Virus record (IMG/VR): IMGVR_UViG_3300025073_000187
Span: 1 to 20,269 of that record
DNA: 20,269 nt
Direction: 5' to 3' (one strand)
From: a virus
Positions 8,005 to 14,820 of this stretch are shown one piece after another. Made by a program: the position numbers and the translations under genes. The notes under the pieces were generated by a model that worked only from the letters and a program-made list of their open reading frames with translations, was not told the origin of the DNA and searched no databases. Numbering within the stretch: position 1 is the stretch's first letter; every line of letters begins with the position of its first letter.

Positions 8005-9522
8005 TTTTCTGTTGCTTTCGCACCGTGAATATGCTACTAACCGTTATTCTTCAACGGCGATTAAGTATTTCTACTTAATTCTGCAATTTCAATATGTTAT
8101 AGTTGCAGAGCAGACCATATCTTTTTCTTATATAAAATAAGAAAGATGACGCGGACATTTATATCACTATAAATATCCAATTGGTCGTTACGGATTTTCA
8201 AAAATTATAAAAACTGACTAAAAATAGTGTGTAGTTTAGTCAAATCTTTTCGATAAATTTCAATTAATTTTATATTATTATCTTTGCAAATACTTCTTTT
8301 TTCTTCCATTCGTTTATAATAAACAGGTTTTTCAGGCATTCCAAAAAATTCTATAAATACACTTTTATTTATTACCCAATCAACTCTTTTCAAACCACAT
8401 CTTTTATCATTACAATGTAGGTTATATAATTCTTCTTTTTTATATTCGATACTATTATTTATTAAATAATTTGTAATAGATAATTCAGATTTTGAAAAGC
8501 ATAAATCGTTATTTAAAGAATAATAAATATTAGATTCTCCATATAGTGAGGAATTTGCATCTAATTGTGCTAACTCACAAGCATTTCTGTAACCCCCAAA
8601 ACGCCTTTCATATGTTTTCATAGATGGAAGTCCAAATGCAGCAAGTTCTGATCCATAAGGAGTTCTCCCTAACTTATTGCCTAATTCTTGTAATTGCTGT
8701 ATCATAATATTTTCATCATACCATTTTACGCTCTTTTCTTTACTCTTGTGCAATCCAAATTTTAACGCCATCGTTCGTATACTTTCAGGAGTTCTATTAA
8801 AAAAATATTTTTCACACAAATATTTATTTGTATAATCAGGATAGTATTTTTTTAATAATGCTATATTTTCATCAGTCCAATCTTGATTTATTTTAAATCC
8901 TAATTTACTTATCTTAGTGCGAATTGCAGATAGTGTTCTATTTAATTTTTTAGCAATATCAGCATAAGACATCAAATTATAATTAGAAATTATAAAGTCA
9001 ATTTCTTTAGACGTATAATCTCTATTTTTTTCAACAATTATTCCTAATTCGGAAGCTTTATGTCGTATTGAATCAATGTCATTATTTTCTAGTTTTTCCA
9101 TCAATAAAACATAATTTCCATAGGGATATAACTCCTTTAATATTTCAAGTCTATTTTCAGTCCATTGATATCTGCCTATGCCTAGTTCTGTAACCAATTT
9201 ATAAATAGCATTTTTATTCCTGTTTATATGTTTGGCTATTTCATCAATGGAAATTTTTCCATAGTTATTTATTAAATATTCTTTATCTTGCGTTGTAAAT
9301 ACTTTTATTTTTCCCACGATTATTTCTCCAGAAATATTTGCTACACATCAAATATTTCTAATAAATTATTGTTTATAATTTTTGAATCTTTCCTCGGAGT
9401 TGTCTACTTCTAGAGTTTCCCCGATATGGTCATCTTCTGAAATTTTTATTTTACCACACATTTATGCATGATAAAAAATGCAAATTTCCATATGTCACCA
9501 TATGTTCTGGCATTCTATTTTT
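8005..9522 (-). ncRNA. Group I intron 3 with homing endonuclease gene
   Basis: About 1518 bases between the codons for A-G and V-R-Q-R. P1: exon CUGGU pairs with intron GCCAG (plus 9507-9511), leaving a U.G pair at the splice site. P2: CATATG-GTGA-CATATG (9489-9504), a perfect stem with a GNRA loop. P3: GAAGATGAC (9429-9437) pairs with GTCATCTTT (8142-8150). P8: TTCTTAT/ATAAGAA (8121-8139). The S element AAGATATGGTCTGC is at 8110-8123. A 13-bp stem (8198-8210 with 9373-9385) encloses the endonuclease gene. Problem: to keep the protein frame the intron must end with A at 8005, but group I introns normally end in G, and the nearest G (8004) shifts the frame. The exact 3' end is therefore uncertain by one base. 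Confidence 0.85.
8205..9317 (-). CDS. Intron 3 homing endonuclease, Myb-like repeats plus PD-(D/E)XK-like domain (370 aa)
   Basis: Four Myb/SANT-like helix-turn-helix repeats occupy about residues 6-47, 51-93, 100-141 and 147-190, each ending in a pattern like S-I-R-x-K-x-x-x-L-G. Residues about 206-252 match the homing-endonuclease-associated repeat (L-G-R-T-P...L-P-S...Y...R-F-G-G-Y-x-N-A). The C terminus (about 268-365) looks like a PD-(D/E)XK-fold or Vsr-related nuclease: R-V-D-W-V (D313), I-E-F-F-G (E323), then a helix and L-I-E-I-Y. E278 may be a further acidic residue. The usual lysine after the ExK position is not evident. It would cut intronless alleles so that the intron is copied in. 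The start is GTG at 9317, with GGAGA at 9325-9329. It is homologous in layout to the gene in intron 1. Confidence 0.8.
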   Translation of the reverse strand: MGKIKVFTTQDKEYLINNYGKISIDEIAKHINRNKNAIYKLVTELGIGRYQWTENRLEILKELYPYGNYVLLMEKLENNDIDSIRHKASELGIIVEKNRDYTSKEIDFIISNYNLMSYADIAKKLNRTLSAIRTKISKLGFKINQDWTDENIALLKKYYPDYTNKYLCEKYFFNRTPESIRTMALKFGLHKSKEKSVKWYDENIMIQQLQELGNKLGRTPYGSELAAFGLPSMKTYERRFGGYRNACELAQLDANSSLYGESNIYYSLNNDLCFSKSELSITNYLINNSIEYKKEELYNLHCNDKRCGLKRVDWVINKSVFIEFFGMPEKPVYYKRMEEKRSICKDNNIKLIEIYRKDLTKLHTIFSQFL

Positions 9523-9756
9523 ACCAGCAATAGCATTTGCAACAGCACTTTGTTCTACCTCATTCATGTTCTCCCACTTACCAGCAATTTCGTCTAAAAC
9601 ATCGCCCATTGGACGGAATGAGGTTTCTGAATCACGTAGTTTAATGTTTACTAAGGAGAGTGCTTTTTCTACATCGTTGATATTTGTAACTTCATCTTCG
9701 AATAATTTACCTAATTTTATTGCTTGGAGTCGTGCGAATATGGTTTTGAAGGATTC
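9523..9756 (-). CDS. Tape measure protein, exon 3 (78 codons)
   Basis: Exactly 78 codons, reading E-S-F-K-T-I-F-A-R-L-Q at the start and V-A-N-A-I-A-G at the end, both strongly conserved in phage tape measure proteins. It contributes protein residues about 445-522. It lies between intron 2 (ends G at 9757) and intron 3 (begins at 9522). An open frame extends past both ends into intron sequence (ATG at 9774, stop at 9451), which would mislead a gene caller into predicting a 107-residue protein. Confidence 0.88.
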
Positions 9757-10019
9757 CAATTTTGTTATCGCCAAGCTTTTTATCTTGACTTCTTATGCTT
9801 TTCCATTGCATAAGTTCGGCGTACATTTTTATCCACAAGGGATAACGGATACTCTTGGAGAGATTATATTTATTCACTCTCTACGCTCTACGGTATCAAA
9901 AAACCTTTCGCTATTTTTTTGATTACCTCGGTATTTTCCATTTTTATTATTTGGAGGAATTCACCGATTTTACCCATTCATAATTTTATGCATTACTGTA
10001 TAAAACGGCAATTAATCTT
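9757..10019 (-). ncRNA. Group I intron 2, 263 nt, no endonuclease gene
   Basis: The exon ends ATTGGT and continues in GAATCC, giving I-G|E-S-F. The intron starts after U (10020) and ends in G (9757), as group I introns do. P1: UGGU pairs with GCCG (plus 10006-10009) with U.G at the splice site. P2: an outer TTTTAT/ATAAAA stem closing CA-GTAA-TG (9984-10005), again a GNRA loop at the same distance as in introns 1 and 3. A probable P7 is GCGU/ACGC and P8 is TTATCC-CTTGT-GGATAA. The 3' end AACAAAATTG resembles those of the other two. No coding frame of note; either the ancestral compact form or one that lost its gene. Confidence 0.83.
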
Positions 10020-10179
10020 ACCAATGCTATCCGCACTTTTTCTAGTGGTTGCCGAAACGATTGACACGTAACTAGCCAGCTCGTCAAAGCTGACTCCGGC
10101 TTGCTGTGCAGAATTTGCAGACCTTTGCATAGCACTACTAATTTCTTCCACTGACGTCGCATACTGATTGTCTAATGCC
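10020..10179 (-). CDS. Tape measure protein, exon 2 (160 nt)
   Basis: The exon reads (V)-A-L-D-N-Q-Y-A-T-S-V-E-E-I-S-S-A-M-Q-R and continues through S-A-N-S-A-Q-Q-A-G-V-S-F-D-E-L-A to R-K-S-A-D-S-I-G, a hallmark stretch of tape measure proteins. Its first base completes the split valine codon from exon 1 and it ends on a codon boundary. At 53 codons and with no start codon it is missed by ordinary gene finding. It lies between intron 1 (ends G at 10180) and intron 2 (begins A at 10019). Confidence 0.88.
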
Positions 10180-11737
10180 CAATCTGTTACTTCGAGTTCG
10201 ACAAAACTCTTATGACCTCAATAGAGGCGTTTAGGAATTTCTTCCTAAATCAGCAATTTTAATACCTCACATAGTATTTGCTGTTCCGACTGTATATTCA
10301 CCCTCATAAGAGGGGGATGACTTCAGGATACTTGTTACCAAATACCCCCCGCAGTCTGTAGAGGTTCTTTATTTTATATTTAATGAATATATTCTTCAAA
10401 AATAAACAAAAGATTACTTAAATCTTTTTTATATAAATCCAAAAGTGAAACGTTATTATTTTTACAAATTTCCATTTTATTTTCTGATTTATCGGCATAC
10501 CCCTGATCACGCTCCAATCCAAAATATTCTACAACTAATCCATCTTGTAAAACCCAATCGGCCCTATATTTTCTGTCAAAAAACGGAATAAATTCAGAAT
10601 ATAAAACTTCTTTTGTATATGAAATATTATTATCAATAAAAAAATCAGTAATATCTTTTTCTGGAATAGAATAACATAAATCTCCATTTTTAGAAAAGCA
10701 TCTTTTTCCCATACTGGAATCCGAAAATATATCTACATTGGCTAAAACTAAGGCATTTGTATAACTTCCAAAACGATCATAATAAGTGTCAACAGAAGGG
10801 AGTCGCCTATCTTTTTGAACATCGTCTATGGACGGAGTCCTTCCTAATTCTTCTTCCAATATCTTAAGTGATTGTAATAAATCATCATCTGAAAAATCCA
10901 TCAATATTTTTCTTTGACGAAATGGTTCTATTTCCAATATTCTACAGCGTCCTTCAACAAAAATAGCTGATCTTTTTAATTTTCTACCCATTTCTATTGA
11001 TGTCATATTCACATAATTTTGTAAAATAAATCTATCTTCTTCATCCGTAGCAAATTTTACAGCAGTAAACTTTTCACCATTGGATTTTATTCTATTTAAA
11101 CCCATTTCGCGAGCCTTTTTGCCAATTGCCTTCCAGCTTTTGTTTAATGTTTCGCAAATAAAAATCTTATTTCCGGTTGGAAAATTATCAATCAAAAATT
11201 GTTTATCTTCTTCTGTCCACCAAAATCCAGATTTTACATTTAGTAAATTAGCCATTCCATGAATACAAGCTTGAGTTCTTCCTAAATCTTTTGCTATTTC
11301 TTTATAGGTTTTATGTAAAGAATTTTTCTTTATATATTCTTTTTCTTCTTCAGAAAAATATCTTGATCCATCCGATTTTATATTTCTTTTTAAACCTAAT
11401 TCACTTGCCTTACTAGCAAGAGAACCTTTACTTCTTTTAAATCGTTCAATTAATTTTTCCATTGGCTCTGTTGGATATAATTCTATAAATAAATTTAAAT
11501 CTTCTTCGCTCCAAACATTTTTCATATCAATTTTTTATTACTTCCTTATCCATTATTTTATTATCTTATTATTTCATTAAATATAAAACAAAGTCTTCCT
11601 TCGGTCTGACCTTTGTGAATAGGCTTTAACCGATATAGTCATCTTCTAATCGGCAATATTACAAAAAATTATATCAGTAAATATAATAATTTACAATACC
11701 GCCAACCCATGTGTTACCACATGTTCTGGCAAAACTT
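10180..11737 (-). ncRNA. Group I intron 1 with homing endonuclease gene
   Basis: 1558 bases. P1: exon CUGGU pairs with GCCAG (plus 11726-11730), U.G at the splice site. P2: CATGTG-GTAA-CACATG (11708-11723), a perfect 6-bp stem with a GNRA loop. P3: GATGAC (11638-11643) with GTCATC (10316-10321). The R-like element CTACAGACT (10353-10361) and S-like element ATATACAGTC (10288-10297) form P7 GACUG/CAGUC. P8: CCCTC-TTAT-GAGGG. A 15-bp stem with one G.U (11579-11593 with 10367-10381) encloses the endonuclease gene, placing it in a peripheral loop (P6 type). The last base is G (10180), and the join V-S-K-L-V|A-L-D-N restores a conserved stretch. Confidence 0.9.
10380..11525 (-). CDS. Intron 1 homing endonuclease, Myb-like repeats plus PD-(D/E)XK-like domain (381 aa)
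   Basis: Same layout as the gene in intron 3. Helix-turn-helix repeats lie at about residues 5-45, 57-97, 102-143 and 160-197 (for example W-T-E-E-D-K-Q-F-L-I-D-N-F-P then A-I-G-K-K-A-R-E-M-G-L). A homing-endonuclease-associated repeat is at about 216-264 (E-L-G-R-T-P...L-P-S-V-D-T-Y...R-F-G-S-Y-T-N-A). The C-terminal nuclease-like domain (about 280-378) has R-A-D-W-V (D323), V-V-E-Y-F-G (E333) and E289. The acidic residues align with those of the intron 3 protein. Expected role: cut of intronless tape measure alleles. The ATG at 11525 has only a distant AAGGAAG, so translation may be weak. The stop codon lies in the stem that encloses the gene. Confidence 0.8.
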   Translation of the reverse strand: MKNVWSEEDLNLFIELYPTEPMEKLIERFKRSKGSLASKASELGLKRNIKSDGSRYFSEEEKEYIKKNSLHKTYKEIAKDLGRTQACIHGMANLLNVKSGFWWTEEDKQFLIDNFPTGNKIFICETLNKSWKAIGKKAREMGLNRIKSNGEKFTAVKFATDEEDRFILQNYVNMTSIEMGRKLKRSAIFVEGRCRILEIEPFRQRKILMDFSDDDLLQSLKILEEELGRTPSIDDVQKDRRLPSVDTYYDRFGSYTNALVLANVDIFSDSSMGKRCFSKNGDLCYSIPEKDITDFFIDNNISYTKEVLYSEFIPFFDRKYRADWVLQDGLVVEYFGLERDQGYADKSENKMEICKNNNVSLLDLYKKDLSNLLFIFEEYIH

Positions 11738-12909
11738 ACCAGCTTTGACACAACATCTTGTGTATCTTCCGCTTCCAACTTGAAACCATTAATAATTGCA
11801 GTTAAAGCTTCTGTAGATTCTGCCGCTTCCATATTTCCAAGTTTAGACATCATCATGGTAGAACGCATTAACTCGCTAATTTCTTCTACTGTTTTACCTT
11901 GCCTCGCCCACTCCAGGGAACCCCGACTAATCTGTAGCGTTGTAGACCCTAGCTCTAAAGCCAACTGATTATATTTACTTGCCAACTGACCAATTTTTTG
12001 ACTACTCTCCCCCGTAACAATTTGAGTATTAGTTAATTCTTTATTCAAATCTCGAATATACTCAATACCATCTCGAATCTTTCTCATAGTACCATAAATT
12101 GCCATCGTGCCTACGCCCCATACGGCAATTTTCTTAATACCAACATCTAACATCGAAATAAAGTTAAATCCTGATTTATTAGCACTTCTCATTTTCTCGG
12201 CGGCTTGGGCAACTGAATTACCTAAATTACCAAACGCTATTCTAACATCCTCTAACGTTGCCTTCCCTCTTTTAAATTGATCAAAAATAGCATTATAATC
12301 TTTCAACGCAGATTGTATATCTGTCTTATTAAAAACGTCTTTATTTTTTATTTTCAATCTTTCTAACGCTTGCTCTTGCCTTTTAATAGCAATTTCTTTT
12401 TGACGATCTAATTTTTCATTTTGAGCATAAGCCTCACGCAACATTCTTTCTTTTCTCAGATTATATTCTTGATCCATCTGATAAGCAGAACGATACATTT
12501 GTTCTTGTTGCTTTGCAAATTTTTCAGCTTCTTTTCTTGCTTGATCAATATTTTGAGCGGTACTACGAGATGCTAATTCCCACTTCCCTCCACTTTCGGC
12601 AATTTTCAAATACGCTTGTTGTACCAAATTCAATTTGTCACGATATTGAACGATTGCCCCTGTCACTTCTCCCGATGGGCTTTCAAAAATTTTAACTTTT
12701 CCAAATGCTTGCACATCGCCAAAAAGTTTTTCTACTTCTCTTTTTGCACTTTGAATAGCTTCATGATTTACTCTATCATCAAACAGTACAATTTTTCTTC
12801 CCGCCGCTAATTGATTTAATGTGGCTTGTACTTTTGAAAACTGTTGTTGAAGTTGTGCTTGATCTACAATCGCTTCAACTATAACTTGATATTTATTACT
12901 AGGTGGCAT
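11738..12909 (-). CDS. Tape measure protein, exon 1 (N-terminal 390 codons)
   Basis: The start has a strong GGGAGGT site 7 bases before the ATG. Residues about 120-200 are Glu/Lys/Gln/Arg-rich and probably coiled-coil. The later part matches the conserved tail-length tape measure domain (PhageMin_Tail type), with a hydrophobic patch near residues 262-275, then L-N-K-E-L-T-N-T-Q-I-V-T-G, E-W-A-R-Q-G-K-T-V-E-E-I and A-I-I-N-G-F-K-L. It ends with V-S-K-L plus two bases of a valine codon. An open frame continues 21 codons into the intron before a stop at 11674, but those residues (from F-A-R-T-C-G on) are intron sequence. Confidence 0.88.
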
Positions 12910-12939
12910 TAAAAACCTCCCTTCTTATAAAATTTATTT

Positions 12940-13953
12940 TTATAAATTAAACATGGTATCAATAACTTCTTCGGTATGATCCTTAGAGTAATCTAGAGTT
13001 GTCTTAGGGTCTGAGTGATGTAAAAATATTTGAACTTGCTCTAATGGAAATTTTTTAGGAAGACCAGTATTTTTATCTATAATTCTGGTATCTGCACCTT
13101 GCAACATACATTCCGTTCGACTATGCCTATAAGAATGGGGAAAAATATTTATTTCTTTTCCTTCCAATTCGGTTATAACTTTACGAATTTTCATAGTCCA
13201 TTCATATAGAATCTCATATGATGCTTCTCGCTTATTTTCACCCTTTCCTACAACCCATAAACAGTCTATATTATCTTCACCTCTTTCATCTAACCATTGT
13301 CTAATCAATTCTTTTGTATCATCTAAATATACTAAAGAAAATACCTTTCCTCGTTTTCCTATTACCGAATTAGTTTTATTTCCATTTAATAAATTATATT
13401 TTTTTATTTGAGCAACTTCGTTTCGTCTTGCCCCACTATCAAACATAATCATATGAAGTACGGCAAGCTGTATTTCTCCCATTTCAATTAGCTTTTGCCG
13501 CACTCGCATAATCTGATCAAAAGTCATAAAAAAATCATTCTCGTCTGTTCTTACTCTTTCTTTAGGCAAACCTTTTACTTTCTTTGCGACATTGGTTAAA
13601 TACTCATATTCATCACTGTCTTCAATATAAGTTAACATAGACCGACACGCACTCATTATGCGATTTGTTCTAGCATTAGACATTTGACAGTCATCACTTA
13701 ACCAGAGACTCAATTTTCTAAAATCTTTTTTAGATAAATTTAAAAAGAATTGATTATCGCAAAATCTTTTTACAAACAATGCAATAATCCTAAGATCGTT
13801 TGCATACTGCATTAATGTAGTTTTCTTTATTTTTCTCTGACGATACTCTTGAAGAAAATCGTCAATTATTTCTAAATTTTCTACATTAACCAATTTATAT
13901 TCTTCTTCGTTATAAATTCTATTATAAATTTGTTTTTTTTTCATTTTTTCCAT
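12940..13953 (-). CDS. Tyrosine recombinase / phage integrase family protein (337 aa)
   Basis: Site-specific recombinase that breaks and joins DNA through a tyrosine. The N-terminal core-binding domain spans about residues 25-125 (SAM-like helices) and the catalytic domain about 140-330. The catalytic set is visible: R176 in G-A-R-R-N-E-V, a lysine in G-K-R-G-K (200-204), H273-x-x-R276 in H-S-Y-R-H-S, H313 in L-H-H-S, and nucleophile Y322 in T-T-L-D-Y-S. It looks intact. The frame begins at 13953; the ATG at 13944 forms an ATGA overlap with the resolvase stop and is an equally good start, as neither has a strong binding site. It lies between the resolvase and the tape measure gene. It could integrate the phage or resolve genome multimers; no attachment site was found. 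Confidence 0.85.
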   Translation of the reverse strand: MEKMKKKQIYNRIYNEEEYKLVNVENLEIIDDFLQEYRQRKIKKTTLMQYANDLRIIALFVKRFCDNQFFLNLSKKDFRKLSLWLSDDCQMSNARTNRIMSACRSMLTYIEDSDEYEYLTNVAKKVKGLPKERVRTDENDFFMTFDQIMRVRQKLIEMGEIQLAVLHMIMFDSGARRNEVAQIKKYNLLNGNKTNSVIGKRGKVFSLVYLDDTKELIRQWLDERGEDNIDCLWVVGKGENKREASYEILYEWTMKIRKVITELEGKEINIFPHSYRHSRTECMLQGADTRIIDKNTGLPKKFPLEQVQIFLHHSDPKTTLDYSKDHTEEVIDTMFNL

Positions 13954-14420
13954 TCTCGTTTCTTTATTATTCCTTTATCCAACATATAACAAAGACCGAC
14001 TCCACATGCATCAGATTGATCATCATTTTCAAAATTTAAATAGGGCCATCTTTCTTTTATTTCTCTTTGTACATCTTTTTTATCGGCCCTCCCGTTACCC
14101 GTAACTGCTTTTTTCACAGTTGACGGAGCATAAAATAGTTGCTCACAATCCCAAAAAACATAAGAAATTACACCAATAACTTTGAATAATGCTTGAGTAC
14201 TAATGGAATAACGAGAAAAACCTTGTTCAAAGACAACAATATTTGTCGGATATTTTTCCCTAAGTTTTAGAAAAAAATCAGCAATTATTTTTAATCTATT
14301 TGCATGATTATATTTTGCATTTGTTTGGATACTAAATACTTGCTTTGGTTTTCCTGTTTCAGATTCAAAAATACAAATTCCAGTATTGGCAAGAGATGAA
14401 TCTATTGAATATATGTACAT
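13941..14420 (-). CDS. RuvC-like Holliday junction resolvase (159 aa)
   Basis: A RuvC-type RNase H fold nuclease that cleaves four-way DNA junctions. The N-terminal strand carries S-I-D-S-S with D7, the second acidic residue is E65 in V-F-E-Q-G, and the third site is D134-x-x-D137 in D-D-Q-S-D-A. The conserved stretch P-S-T-V-K-K...G-N-G-R-A-D-K-K-D-V (99-117) is also typical. Length fits the family. AAAGGA lies 7 bases before the ATG. The stop overlaps the recombinase start region. In phages such enzymes debranch replication intermediates before packaging; here the coupling to a tyrosine recombinase suggests a joint recombination cassette. The gene follows a strong terminator, so it probably has its own promoter or depends on readthrough. 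Confidence 0.85.
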   Translation of the reverse strand: MYIYSIDSSLANTGICIFESETGKPKQVFSIQTNAKYNHANRLKIIADFFLKLREKYPTNIVVFEQGFSRYSISTQALFKVIGVISYVFWDCEQLFYAPSTVKKAVTGNGRADKKDVQREIKERWPYLNFENDDQSDACGVGLCYMLDKGIIKKREWKK

Positions 14421-14429
14421 AAAAATTCC

Positions 14430-14449
14430 TTTAAATTTTAAAATTTAAA
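14430..14449. promoter_or_regulatory. 20-bp AT palindrome upstream of the resolvase gene
   Basis: TTTAAATTTT followed by its exact reverse complement, directly between the terminator at 14452-14481 and the resolvase binding site. It could be an operator or an extension of the terminator U tract. In so AT-rich a genome chance is possible, and no promoter hexamers were identified with it. Confidence 0.3.
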
Positions 14450-14451
14450 AA

Positions 14452-14481
14452 AAAAGAGTATGCCAAAGGGCATACTCTTTT
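14452..14481 (-). terminator. Strong intrinsic terminator after the holin-like gene
   Basis: A perfect 13-bp stem (14452-14464 with 14469-14481), 4-base loop (CTTT on the minus strand), and a following run of nine T on the minus strand. It closes the transcript of the holin-like gene, whose stop is at 14502, and separates it from the resolvase/recombinase pair. Confidence 0.88.
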
Positions 14482-14501
14482 AATAAAAATAATTATTTTT
14501 A

Positions 14502-14807
14502 TTATTGCTTTTTACTTGTGAGTTTATCAAACTCATGGGCCTTAGTTCCTAAAAATACAGTTGTAAAAATCATCGCTACAATTGCAAAAATTGGAGCGAT
14601 TTGATTTAAAATATCTGTTGGAACATATGTAACAGTAAAATAACCAGCCAAAGCAATAACCGCGGCTACTACAAAAAATACCCACTTTCTAGCTTCGGAT
14701 GCTAATTCTTGATATTTTCCACTTCTTTCTAAAATAAAACTGGCTACCACAGCACTTCCACCTGAAGCGAATAGCCAAGTTAAAAATTGAACTAATGTCA
14801 TTGTCAT
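14502..14807 (-). CDS. Small three-helix membrane protein, holin candidate (101 aa)
   Basis: Three hydrophobic segments at about residues 5-25, 41-61 and 66-88, with charged ends (K-A-H-E-F-D-K at the C terminus), and 101 residues in total. Size and topology fit a class I holin, which makes the membrane hole that lets the phage lysin out. No endolysin is encoded next to it in this window, so lysis function is inferred. It is preceded by a good AAGGAGAA site 9 bases before the ATG and followed by the strong terminator at 14452-14481. An alternative is a small tail-associated or host-interaction membrane protein. Confidence 0.55.
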   Translation of the reverse strand: MTMTLVQFLTWLFASGGSAVVASFILERSGKYQELASEARKWVFFVVAAVIALAGYFTVTYVPTDILNQIAPIFAIVAMIFTTVFLGTKAHEFDKLTSKKQ

Positions 14808-14820
14808 AAATAGTTTCTCC

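Larger units (their letters stand above)
4435..12909 (-). other. Tape measure gene, four exons and three group I introns
   Basis: This interval is one gene. Joining 12909-11738 (1172 nt), 10179-10020 (160 nt), 9756-9523 (234 nt) and 8004-4435 (3570 nt) gives a continuous frame of 1711 codons plus stop. Each junction falls in a strongly conserved stretch of phage tape measure proteins. The product runs V-S-K-L-V|A-L-D-N-Q-Y-A-T-S, then A-D-S-I-G|E-S-F-K-T-I-F-A-R, then N-A-I-A-G|V-R-Q-R-E-N-F. The protein sets tail length, fills the tube and helps DNA entry. Without splicing, each piece would be a truncated fragment. The first two joins are exact; the third leaves a one-base problem described under intron 3. 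Confidence 0.88.

Noticed and set aside
9451-9774. Separate 107-residue protein
   Set aside because: It is exon 3 of the tape measure gene plus intron sequence on both sides; the ends are not coding.
8005-11737. Inteins instead of introns in the tape measure gene
   Set aside because: Reading frames stop shortly after each exon, the endonuclease genes have their own starts, no intein splicing motifs are seen, and RNA helices P1/P2 fit group I introns.
8005-11737. Group II introns
   Set aside because: No GUGYG start, no domain V hairpin and no reverse transcriptase; the U.G P1 pairing and the P3, P7/S and P8 helices are of group I type.
12905-12940. Attachment site next to the recombinase gene
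   Set aside because: The gap to the tape measure start is about 30 bases, filled by the ribosome binding site; no repeats or arm-type sites are visible.
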